From Verrucomicrobiota bacterium (lineage in GTDB: Bacteria; Verrucomicrobiota; Verrucomicrobiia; Opitutales; Opitutaceae), in NCBI GenBank assembly GCA_023432225.1, contig JAEYUW010000031.1, positions 1 through 14,102 of the forward strand: DNA of 14,102 nt. The letters run 5' to 3'. The position numbers were made by a program, and so were the translations under genes. Below the pieces are notes generated by a model that saw only the letters and a list, made by a program, of their open reading frames with translations, searched no databases and was not told the origin of the DNA. Below, one piece after another: positions 7,581 to 13,918 of this stretch; the first letter of the stretch is position 1, and each line of letters begins with the position of its first letter.

Positions 7581-7598
7581 GAGCAAGGGCCCTTGCTC
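7581..7598. promoter_or_regulatory. 18-bp perfect palindrome just upstream of the permease start
   Basis: GAGCAAGGGCCCTTGCTC is a perfect two-fold symmetric sequence ending 8 bases before the permease ATG (7572, minus strand). The position fits an operator or a translation-blocking hairpin. It has no GTAG tag, so it is not an obvious REP. The function is inferred from position only. Confidence 0.45.
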
Positions 7599-7664
7599 GC
7601 TCCACGCACACCTCACCACGCGACGCGAACAGCGTCAACCGCGCGCATGCCAACCTCGCTCCGT

Positions 7665-7717
7665 CAGGGCCGGCGCGAGCGCTCCGCCCGACCGCGCGCA
7701 CCGGCCATTCGGCCCTG
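7665..7717. repeat. 8-bp inverted repeat between the permease and PEP-CTERM genes
   Basis: CAGGGCCG (7665-7672) pairs with CGGCCCTG (7710-7717) across a 37-base GC-rich loop. It lies downstream of the small PEP-CTERM gene (stop at 7735) and upstream of the permease gene. It has no T-tract. It could be a diverged REP pair or a weak barrier to readthrough. Confidence 0.4.
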
Positions 7718-7734
7718 CCATCGCCCGAGGCTTG

Positions 7735-8457
7735 CTAGGCAATCACGCGGCGGCGCCACACGGCAACAACGAGCGCCAGCGCGCCTGCGAGCGCGGCGTA
7801 GGTCGACGGCTCGGGCACGACGGTCGCGGACACATAGGCGCCCTGTCCGCTCTCGGCCGCGTAGATGCCACCGTAGGTGTCGCGCGAACCGTTGAGCGTG
7901 AAAATGCTGAACGCACGCCCGGCATCGAGGTCGGCCTGAATGTAACTTGTCACGGTGATTTCGCGCCATCCCGCCGTGCCCGCCAGCGGATCGTCGCCAC
8001 CAGCGTCCGTGGTGAAGAACGTCCAGCCGGCCGCCGGGCTCGCCGCCACCGGGCCGAGGCCGTCAGTCACGACGTTGCCGGTGAGCGTGGCGGTGCCGGG
8101 GTTGACCCAGCCCATGTTGGCTGACCCATAATAATAGCCGGTGCTAAAGCCTGTGGAGTTCACGTGCAAGGTCGCGCTGAGCAGCGGACGACCGGCGAGG
8201 TCCGCGAGCGGCACCATGAAGATCGCGATGGTGTAGTCGTTGCCGTAAGGCGCGTTCATCTGCAGGCCCACTCCGATGCTGTTGCCTCCCGCGCCGTAGC
8301 CACTGGGCCCGTATTTTGAATTCCACGCATAGGTGGCGTCGCCTGCGGCGGTGGTCGAAAGCGTGACCACGCTTTGGGCGGAAGCGCACGTCGCGGCGCA
8401 GCAGCACACGGTCAATCCGAGGAGCGATTTAAGAAACGAAACGAATCTCGCACGCAT
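7735..8457 (-). CDS. PEP-CTERM sorting domain protein, small
   Basis: Exported protein of 240 residues. An N-terminal signal peptide (MRARFVSFLK, hydrophobic core, CASAQ, cleavage near 27) and a C-terminal PEP-CTERM tail (VPEPSTYAALAGALAL from 214, then VVAVWRRR) mark it for exosortase processing. The middle is Gly/Ser/Thr/Tyr-rich with no catalytic motif. The segment WREITVTSYIQADLDAGRAF (164-183) resembles the end of DNRLRE/CBM-like beta-sandwich domains (inference). ATG 8457 is chosen because it starts the signal peptide; the frame runs further upstream to 8622 without sense. The bases before it are pyrimidine-rich, with no Shine-Dalgarno sequence. It probably has its own promoter, because a terminator-like hairpin separates it from the upstream M23 gene. 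Its tail DNA is almost identical to that of the M23 gene. Confidence 0.85.
   Translation of the reverse strand: MRARFVSFLKSLLGLTVCCCAATCASAQSVVTLSTTAAGDATYAWNSKYGPSGYGAGGNSIGVGLQMNAPYGNDYTIAIFMVPLADLAGRPLLSATLHVNSTGFSTGYYYGSANMGWVNPGTATLTGNVVTDGLGPVAASPAAGWTFFTTDAGGDDPLAGTAGWREITVTSYIQADLDAGRAFSIFTLNGSRDTYGGIYAAESGQGAYVSATVVPEPSTYAALAGALALVVAVWRRRVIA
7771..7806 (-). repeat. 36-bp repeat encoding part of the PEP-CTERM tail, copy 1
   Basis: This is identical over 36 bases to 8698-8733. On the minus strand it encodes most of the membrane-spanning STYAALAGALAL part of the sorting tail. Flanking bases differ slightly. Confidence 0.85.
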
Positions 8458-8577
8458 AGGAACAGAGGAATCGCGAACATGGGAGTGCCTCCGTCCGTGG
8501 ACGCGGAGATGAGGGGTGACACGTGATGATACTCCCACGTCGCGCGCGGCGCTGCGCACATGTTGCGCTGTCTTCAG

Positions 8578-8596
8578 AAAAAAGCATGCCGCATGC
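8578..8596 (-). terminator. Probable intrinsic terminator of the M23 gene
   Basis: On the minus strand, GCATG-cgg-CATGC is followed directly by TTTTTT (fwd 8578-8583). It lies ~55 bases after the M23 stop. The stem is short (5 bp), though the flanking bases allow an alternative fold around CCGCATGCGG (8589-8598). Confidence 0.5.
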
Positions 8597-8649
8597 GGCG
8601 GCGGCGCACGTCTAATGGACATTCATCGCGCTGCACGCGCGAGGCACCG

Positions 8650-9855
8650 TCAGCGGCGCCGTGCGCTCCGGCGCTGTCGCCGCCACACCGCGCAACCGAG
8701 CGCCAGCGCGCCTGCGAGCGCGGCGTAGGTCGAGGGCTCCGGCACGGCGGAAACCGTGAGCGCGGTCGAACTCATCCAGATGTCGCTCGCGGTCACCGTG
8801 ACGGAATACGCCGCCGAGTGGTAGGCGCCGAGCCAACTCGTGGGCACGACGAGCTGCGAACTGAACGTCGTGTCCGCATCCTCGAAATACTGCGGCGCAC
8901 TGTAGGGCTGCGTGAGATCGCGCGTGTCGAGCAGCGCGTTGGTCGAGGCGTCGAAGCCGAGGCGCTGGTTGAAATCGAGCGTGTGCGAGAGCACGACGTT
9001 GCCGCTCGCGATTTCGCGCACCTGCACCTCGAAACGATTCAGCAACGGCAGCTCGTCGAGCGACGACGCATATTGAAAAGTCATGCCGTCGGCGTGCGTG
9101 CCGGCCGCGAGCAGCGAGAGCGATTGCGTGTAACTCGTGCCGCTCGAGGCGCCGCGCAGTGTGGTGTCGCTGGGGTTGAAGAGCAGCAGCGGGTGCATGT
9201 GCGGATCGAACCACGCATCAGTCTTCGTGAGCCCGTCGCCCGCGATCTGGTTCTCGAGCGGATTCGACGAGCCGAAGCGCAACTCGAAGTGCAGGTGCAT
9301 CGCGTAGGTCTCGCCGCCGGAGCCGCCGCTGTTGCCGAGATGGCCGATCGTCGTGCCCTTCGTGATCGCAGTGCCTTTGGTCCAGCCGGCGTTGTTGACG
9401 AGCGTCACGCTGTCGGCGCTCAAGTGCATGTAGTAAGTGTAGAACGTCGTCCACGTCTGCTTGTCGGGATTGGGGCCGAAGGCGACGGACGACGGCAGCG
9501 TATGCTTCAACACGACGTAGTTGCCGGCGCTGGCCGAGTAATCGAGCTTCTCGAACTGCGCATCGTAGGCCGCGAGGATGTTCTCACCGCCGGCACCATC
9601 GATATCGATGCCGCGATGCCAATCGTAGCTGCCGCTCAGCGACGGCTGGCGGCGCGGCCCGAACGTCTCCTCGACGTCGTTGAACGTTTTCCCCTCCACC
9701 GGGAAACTCGTGTTGGCACGGATTGCCGCGAACGCGTTGACGATATCCTCGTAACCCGCGCGCGCCGGAGCCGGCAGCAGCGTGAGCACCGCAGAGAACG
9801 TGAGCAGCGTGCGGCGAACGCGCACAGAGGCGAAAGATGAGAGCGAGTGATGCAT
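8650..9855 (-). CDS. M23 (LytM-type) metallopeptidase with PEP-CTERM tail
   Basis: Predicted zinc peptidoglycan endopeptidase, 401 residues, exported. An N-terminal signal peptide (arginines at 12-15, hydrophobic stretch 17-28, APARA) is followed by an M23 domain at ~70-200. All metal and catalytic positions are present: HRGID (His80, Asp84), YMHLS (His144) and MHLHFE (His187, His189). Residues ~215-365 form a beta-rich region without a recognised motif. The end (VPEPSTYAALAGALAL from 371, then a WRRQRRSARRR tail) is a PEP-CTERM sorting signal. ATG 9855 is supported by GGAAGG 3 bases upstream and a second GGAAG 10 bases upstream; ATG 9873 is an in-frame alternative. A sigma-54-like element lies just upstream. 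It may trim or remodel peptidoglycan or interpeptide bridges while held in the envelope. Activity is predicted from intact ligands only. Confidence 0.9.
   Translation of the reverse strand: MHHSLSSFASVRVRRTLLTFSAVLTLLPAPARAGYEDIVNAFAAIRANTSFPVEGKTFNDVEETFGPRRQPSLSGSYDWHRGIDIDGAGGENILAAYDAQFEKLDYSASAGNYVVLKHTLPSSVAFGPNPDKQTWTTFYTYYMHLSADSVTLVNNAGWTKGTAITKGTTIGHLGNSGGSGGETYAMHLHFELRFGSSNPLENQIAGDGLTKTDAWFDPHMHPLLLFNPSDTTLRGASSGTSYTQSLSLLAAGTHADGMTFQYASSLDELPLLNRFEVQVREIASGNVVLSHTLDFNQRLGFDASTNALLDTRDLTQPYSAPQYFEDADTTFSSQLVVPTSWLGAYHSAAYSVTVTASDIWMSSTALTVSAVPEPSTYAALAGALALGCAVWRRQRRSARRR
8698..8733 (-). repeat. 36-bp repeat encoding part of the PEP-CTERM tail, copy 2
   Basis: This is an exact copy of 7771-7806 in the adjacent PEP-CTERM gene. 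Identity at the DNA level, including wobble positions, implies recent duplication or gene conversion of the sorting-tail segment. Confidence 0.85.
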
Positions 9856-9872
9856 GGACCTTCCGCTTCCCA

Positions 9873-9888
9873 TGCAACGCGCGTGCCC
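9873..9888 (-). promoter_or_regulatory. Candidate sigma-54 (-24/-12) promoter of the M23 gene
   Basis: The minus strand reads GGGCACGCGCGTTGCA. It matches the sigma-54 consensus TGGCACG-N4-TTGCA at every conserved position except the first T, with the required GG-N10-GC spacing. The predicted transcription start (~9862) would leave a leader of only ~7 bases before ATG 9855, which is unusually short. It may be real, since PEP-CTERM genes are linked to sigma-54 activators (PrsR/PrsK) in some bacteria, or a chance match in GC-rich DNA. Confidence 0.42.
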
Positions 9889-9925
9889 GATTTTTTCGGC
9901 GCGCATAAACCACGAACGCCAAGCG

Positions 9926-9947
9926 CGTAAGCCCGCTACGGCTTTCG
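9926..9947. promoter_or_regulatory. 22-bp imperfect palindrome in the divergent PEP-CTERM gap
   Basis: CG-t-AAGCC-cgctac-GGCTT-t-CG has a 5-bp perfect inner stem and a 2-bp outer stem separated by one mismatch. It lies ~70 bases upstream of the M23 start and ~190 bases upstream of the beta-strand-repeat gene. It is a possible shared operator or an RNA hairpin. No function can be assigned. Confidence 0.35.
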
Positions 9948-10041
9948 GCCCCCCACCGATCTTCGTCCGTATTTTTCCCGCCCGCGGGACGGTCGTGCCG
10001 CTCAAACGCCGTTTTCTGCGAGACGATTGCTGCGTCGGTCC

Positions 10042-10094
10042 GCAGGGCCCTCAGGCCCGTCCGCCCCGGCTATCCGGGCCGTTCGGCCTCCTGC
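10042..10094 (+). promoter_or_regulatory. Strongly foldable stretch upstream of the beta-strand-repeat gene
   Basis: A closing stem GCAGG (10042-10046) / CCTGC (10090-10094) encloses GCC-ctca-GGC (10047-10056) and CCCGG-ctat-CCGGG (10065-10078). An alternative long pairing is GGCCCG (10054-10059) with CGGGCC (10075-10080). It is followed by AAAAAT and then the start codon 45 bases later. It could be a structured 5' leader, or a decayed REP-like repeat. Confidence 0.35.
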
Positions 10095-10138
10095 AAAAAT
10101 CTTGAGCGAGGGTCGGTTCCCCGATACCCCTCGGCGTC

Positions 10139-13100
10139 ATGAACGCCCCGCGTCGCCTCGCCGTGCTGCTCGCTTGCGTGCTTTCGTCCGGATGGCTCGC
10201 CGCTCAAACCACGTTCATCTGGTCAGGGAACGCAACCACCTCGGTGCACGGCTATCCGTTCGCCAACGCCGGCGACGGCGCCAATTGGGTCGGCGGCGTT
10301 GCGCCCACGTCGAGCGCGCAGAACACATCGCTGCTCTTCGGCGCCTCCGGTGGCGTGGGCAGCGGCAACTGGCTCAACGTGGAGCTGCCCTATCCCGGCA
10401 GCTCAGAAGGCGGCGCCATTTTCGAAGTGAAGGGCATCGCGTTCGAAGGCCCGATGCCGTCCTACAGTTTCTATGTGAATGATGCCGCGCTGGGTATCGG
10501 TGCCGACGGCATCACCCTCAACGGCTATTCCTACACCCAAGTGTCGACGGGCACGACGATCCGGCTGCTCACCTCGCAAACTTGGGCAATCAACAACGGG
10601 TCCGCTTACGTCCACGGCAACATCACCGAAGCCACCGCCGGCACATCGCTCATCAAGACCGGCTACGGAACGCTCATTCTCGCCAGCCCGAACAATGACT
10701 TCAGTGGCGGCCTCACCATCCAGGGCGGCACGCTCTATGTCGGGGCTAGCTCCACTCTCGGTGAAGGCATCACCGGCCCGCTGGGCTCGGGCACGCTCAC
10801 CCTCGCCAACAACACGCGCCTGGGCGCAAACTCCGACGACGATGTCGTGCTCCACAACCCGGTTGCCCTCGGCAACAACGTCACCATCGACAACTCGGGC
10901 AACGGCGAAGGCCTCACACTGGCCGGCACGATCACGCCGCAGAATCCGAACACCACGATCAACGTCGGCCTCGATGGCGCACTGTTCATCGGCCAAATCA
11001 AGCCGGGCGAATCCGGCCTGACTTTCCAAGGCGGCAACATCGGCAACGCCGCCGCCGGCGCCACCCAGCTGACCTTCCGCGGCTACTACGGCTACAGCGA
11101 CAACAACGACAAAAGTCAGGTCGCCGCCACGCCCACCGACTCCGACTACCTGCCCGTCGTCGTCCTCAGCGGCACGAACACCTACACCGGCGGCACCGTG
11201 GCGGACAACGCCGCCGTCATCTTCTACACTCCCAGCTCACTCCCGACCGAGGGCGCAATTTCGGCTTACCAAGGTTACGTCGGCACCGGCTACAACGGCG
11301 GCATGACGGCCATCCTCAGCAGGATCTCCGACAAAACCAATTTCAACGGGGCGCTCGGCTTCGACACCCATCCCGCCGCAGGCACCGTCAACACATTCGC
11401 CGACACACTCGACCTCTCCGGTTTCACCCCCGACTCGGGTGACCCGCTCAACGGATTCTGGGGCCTCGGCTCGCTCACCAAGGCCATCATCACCGGCGCC
11501 ATCACTCCGCCCACCGGCGGCAACTACGTCTTCGGCGGCCAGGAGGGCACGCTCTACGTGCAGAGTAATCTCACCGCCGCCACCGGCGTCCGTGTCCGCA
11601 CCCCCTACGGCTCCACTCCCCTCACGGTGTGGCTTCGTGGCACGAACAGCTTTACCGGCAACCTCCTGAGCGACCACTCCATCGTGGTGCTCGACTCTGC
11701 CACCGCGCTGCCCAACGGCTCCAGCTTCTCCTTGGATTCCGGAGCCTACGTCGGCTACACGGAAAACTTCACCGCCGGCGGCTCCGGCACCGTCACGCCC
11801 GCGCAGTTCATCTCCCGCCTCGCCGGCACCGCCTACAACGAAGATTCGATTCTCGGTTTCGACTCCGCCAACTCCTCCGGCCGCACGATCTCCGACCCCA
11901 TCGATCTCAGCGCCCTGAACGACATCTTTATCGGCACCACCACACACGTCCATCTCGCCGGTCCCATCGTCGCCCCCTCGAGCGGCCAGCTCTCCGTGAC
12001 CGGCCTCAACGGCGGCTGGCTCACCCTCGATCGCGCGCTTCACCAGCCGCTGGCTGGCATTCCCGTCACCAACACGCCCACCCAGATCGATCCCACGGCC
12101 GTGTCGTCGCTGAACATCGGCGCCACGAACAGCGACGGCCATCGCCGCGGCATTGTCGAAATCACCTCCGGCGACAGCACGTTCAGCGGCGGCACCACCT
12201 TCAACAGCGGCTATCTGCTCCTCGGCGCCTCGAGCACGGTCGACGGCACGGGAGCGATCACCAAAGGCCCCCTCGGCACCGGCTCGCTTAACCTCGCCAC
12301 GAATTACAACTGGGACTCGCCCGCCACCATCGCCGCCACCACGGACGGCATCACGCTGCACAACGACATTAATTTCTCCTACGGCAACGTGCGTTTCGGC
12401 GTGCCGACCACGAGCGAAAACGAAGACCCGGCCACGCGACTACAGTCCTACGCGGGCTACGGCCTCACGCTGAACGGCAATCTCACCGGCTCCGTTTCGA
12501 TGCTCAGCTTCACGGGTAACGGCACGTTCACCCTCGCCGGCAACAACACCGGCCTGAACGCCTACAGCGTCTACCTCGGCAACAACGCGGAGGAAGGCAC
12601 ACCGTTGGTCGTCGCCCAGGAGGACAACTCCCTCGGCTTCAACAGCAGCTTCATCTATCTCGGCAGCGGCTCCGACCTGAAATTCGAAAGCGCGGCACCC
12701 ACCGTCGGCAGTCTCAGCGGCGGCTACACCTACGCCGACAACACCAACCGCTCCTTCATCGCCCTCCGCGCGGACTCCACCCTGACGATCAATCAACACT
12801 CCGAGGGCTATCTCTACGCGAACATCGGCGGCACGCCCGAGAATTTTTCGGGCAGCAACACGACCGCCGTAAACGCATCCCTGATAAAAAACGGCGCCGG
12901 CACCCTCGTGCTCGCCGGCGACAACACCTACAGCGGCGGCACCACCGTTCACGGCGGCCTCCTCCTCGCCGGCAGCAACGTCGTGCGCAGCGAGGGCAAT
13001 CATATCGTCTCCGGCCCGTTCGGCACCGGCACGATCACTCTGGACGGCGGCGGCGTCGGCGCGGTCGCGGGCTACACGCTCGCCAATCCCATCACCTTCG

Positions 13101-13690
13101 GCACCGCCGGCGGCATGCTCGGCGGCAGCGGCACCATTGCCTCCGCCATCACCGCCGGCACGAACGTGACCATTGCCCCCGGCAATTCGCCCGGCCAGCT
13201 CACGTTCACCAGCAACCTCACCTTCGCGAGCGGCGGCATGGCGAGCTTCGACATCTCGAACTTCGCCGGCACGGCCGGCAGCGGCTGGGACCAGATCGTC
13301 GTGAGCGACACCGGCGCCTTCGCCCTCACCGCCACCATCGCGAATCCCTTCACGATCCAAATCAACTCCTGGTCCGAGCTCGGCAACAGCCTCGGCGCGC
13401 TTACGACCGATTTCAGCGCGCCCGCCTCGCTCGCGATTCTGCAAACCTCCACCCCGATCACCGGCCTCCTCGGCAACGGCCAGGCGGGATCGAGCAATCT
13501 GGTGCTGAACACCGGCAACTTCACCGCCTACCAGCCCGGCGAATTCAGCCTCTCGCTCAGCACCGACAGCACCGCGCTGCTGCTCAACTTCACGCCCGTC
13601 CCCGAGCCCTCCACCTACGCGCTCTTCGGCGCGGGCCTGCTGCTCGTCGCGGGCTCCGTTTGGCGGAGCAAACGCGCTCGCCGCGACTGA
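10139..13690 (+). CDS. Autotransporter-associated beta-strand repeat protein with PEP-CTERM tail
   Basis: Large exported structural protein, 1183 residues. A signal peptide (MNAPRR, hydrophobic core, WLAAQ, cleavage near 22) is followed by TFIWSGNA...NWVGG, the usual opening of this family. Passenger-type beta-strand repeats recur: GTLILASPNNDFSGGLTIQG (177-196), LSGTNTYTGGTV (343-354), LRGTNSFTGNLL (499-510), STFSGGTTFNSGYLLLG (680-696), GTFTLAGNNTGL (795-806) and GTLVLAGDNTYSGGTTVHGG (921-940). A GPLGxGxLxL unit occurs three times (~213, ~710, ~959). The protein ends in PVPEPSTYALFGAGLLLVAG and a basic tail (PEP at 1155-1157). There is no C-terminal autotransporter beta-barrel, so delivery should depend on the Sec pathway and an exosortase. 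It is probably a beta-helical surface or matrix protein. ATG 10139 begins the signal peptide; no Shine-Dalgarno sequence is visible. It is monocistronic, with a terminator downstream. Confidence 0.92.
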   Translation: MNAPRRLAVLLACVLSSGWLAAQTTFIWSGNATTSVHGYPFANAGDGANWVGGVAPTSSAQNTSLLFGASGGVGSGNWLNVELPYPGSSEGGAIFEVKGIAFEGPMPSYSFYVNDAALGIGADGITLNGYSYTQVSTGTTIRLLTSQTWAINNGSAYVHGNITEATAGTSLIKTGYGTLILASPNNDFSGGLTIQGGTLYVGASSTLGEGITGPLGSGTLTLANNTRLGANSDDDVVLHNPVALGNNVTIDNSGNGEGLTLAGTITPQNPNTTINVGLDGALFIGQIKPGESGLTFQGGNIGNAAAGATQLTFRGYYGYSDNNDKSQVAATPTDSDYLPVVVLSGTNTYTGGTVADNAAVIFYTPSSLPTEGAISAYQGYVGTGYNGGMTAILSRISDKTNFNGALGFDTHPAAGTVNTFADTLDLSGFTPDSGDPLNGFWGLGSLTKAIITGAITPPTGGNYVFGGQEGTLYVQSNLTAATGVRVRTPYGSTPLTVWLRGTNSFTGNLLSDHSIVVLDSATALPNGSSFSLDSGAYVGYTENFTAGGSGTVTPAQFISRLAGTAYNEDSILGFDSANSSGRTISDPIDLSALNDIFIGTTTHVHLAGPIVAPSSGQLSVTGLNGGWLTLDRALHQPLAGIPVTNTPTQIDPTAVSSLNIGATNSDGHRRGIVEITSGDSTFSGGTTFNSGYLLLGASSTVDGTGAITKGPLGTGSLNLATNYNWDSPATIAATTDGITLHNDINFSYGNVRFGVPTTSENEDPATRLQSYAGYGLTLNGNLTGSVSMLSFTGNGTFTLAGNNTGLNAYSVYLGNNAEEGTPLVVAQEDNSLGFNSSFIYLGSGSDLKFESAAPTVGSLSGGYTYADNTNRSFIALRADSTLTINQHSEGYLYANIGGTPENFSGSNTTAVNASLIKNGAGTLVLAGDNTYSGGTTVHGGLLLAGSNVVRSEGNHIVSGPFGTGTITLDGGGVGAVAGYTLANPITFGTAGGMLGGSGTIASAITAGTNVTIAPGNSPGQLTFTSNLTFASGGMASFDISNFAGTAGSGWDQIVVSDTGAFALTATIANPFTIQINSWSELGNSLGALTTDFSAPASLAILQTSTPITGLLGNGQAGSSNLVLNTGNFTAYQPGEFSLSLSTDSTALLLNFTPVPEPSTYALFGAGLLLVAGSVWRSKRARRD

Positions 13691-13724
13691 TCCCGTCCGC
13701 CTGTCACTTCGCACTCTCTCTGCT

Positions 13725-13755
13725 GCGGCGGCCACTGGCCGCCGCTTTTTGTTTT
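13725..13755 (+). terminator. Intrinsic terminator of the beta-strand-repeat gene
   Basis: GCGGCGGCC-act-GGCCGCCGC (13725-13745) is a perfect 9-bp GC stem with a 3-base loop, followed by TTTTTGTTTT. It lies 34 bases after the TGA stop. This is the clearest terminator in the window. Confidence 0.92.
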
Positions 13756-13918
13756 CCCCGCGTTCCCCATCGGCCCAGCCCTCACCGCGTCGGCGCGCCC
13801 GCGCCGTTTAAGCAGGCATTCGCCGCTCATAGCCCCATATTAGCGTGCCTGCGATTTCCCGCCCGCGCCCGCACCGCAGTTGCGCACGCTGCGCACCGAC
13901 GTATGTCATAGCCAACCT
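13756..13918. other. Gap before the B12-binding gene
   Basis: No gene is seen. An inverted repeat GCAGGCA (13812-13818) / TGCCTGC (13846-13852) encloses 27 bases that include the only AT-rich patch (catatta). CATAG-ccaac-CTATG (13907-13921) overlaps the next start codon. A promoter is expected here, but I cannot place it. Confidence 0.4.

Noticed and set aside
6847..8124. Plus-strand open frame of 425 codons across the permease and small PEP-CTERM genes
   Set aside because: It crosses two well-supported minus-strand genes and their gap, and its composition is that of an antisense shadow.
8560..9840. Plus-strand open frame of 426 codons opposite the M23 gene
   Set aside because: The M23 catalytic residues and PEP-CTERM tail on the minus strand are decisive. 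The plus-strand product is Arg/Glu/Val-rich without motifs.
9926..9965. Resemblance of the minus strand to the 3' part of a c-di-GMP-I riboswitch (GTAGCGGGCTTAC)
   Set aside because: The required upstream ACGCAAAGCC-type half is absent in the preceding bases, so the likeness is a short chance match.
10102..10129. Possible sigma-70 promoter TTGAGC / GATACC before the beta-strand-repeat gene
   Set aside because: The spacing is only 15-16 bases and the -10 match is poor. It would give an almost leaderless transcript. Not strong enough to annotate.
12440..13735. Minus-strand open frame of 431 codons opposite the beta-strand-repeat gene, and a similar one at 11237-12361
   Set aside because: They are Gly/Ala/Glu/Arg-rich shadows of a Gly/Thr/Asn-rich repeat gene, with no domain or start context.
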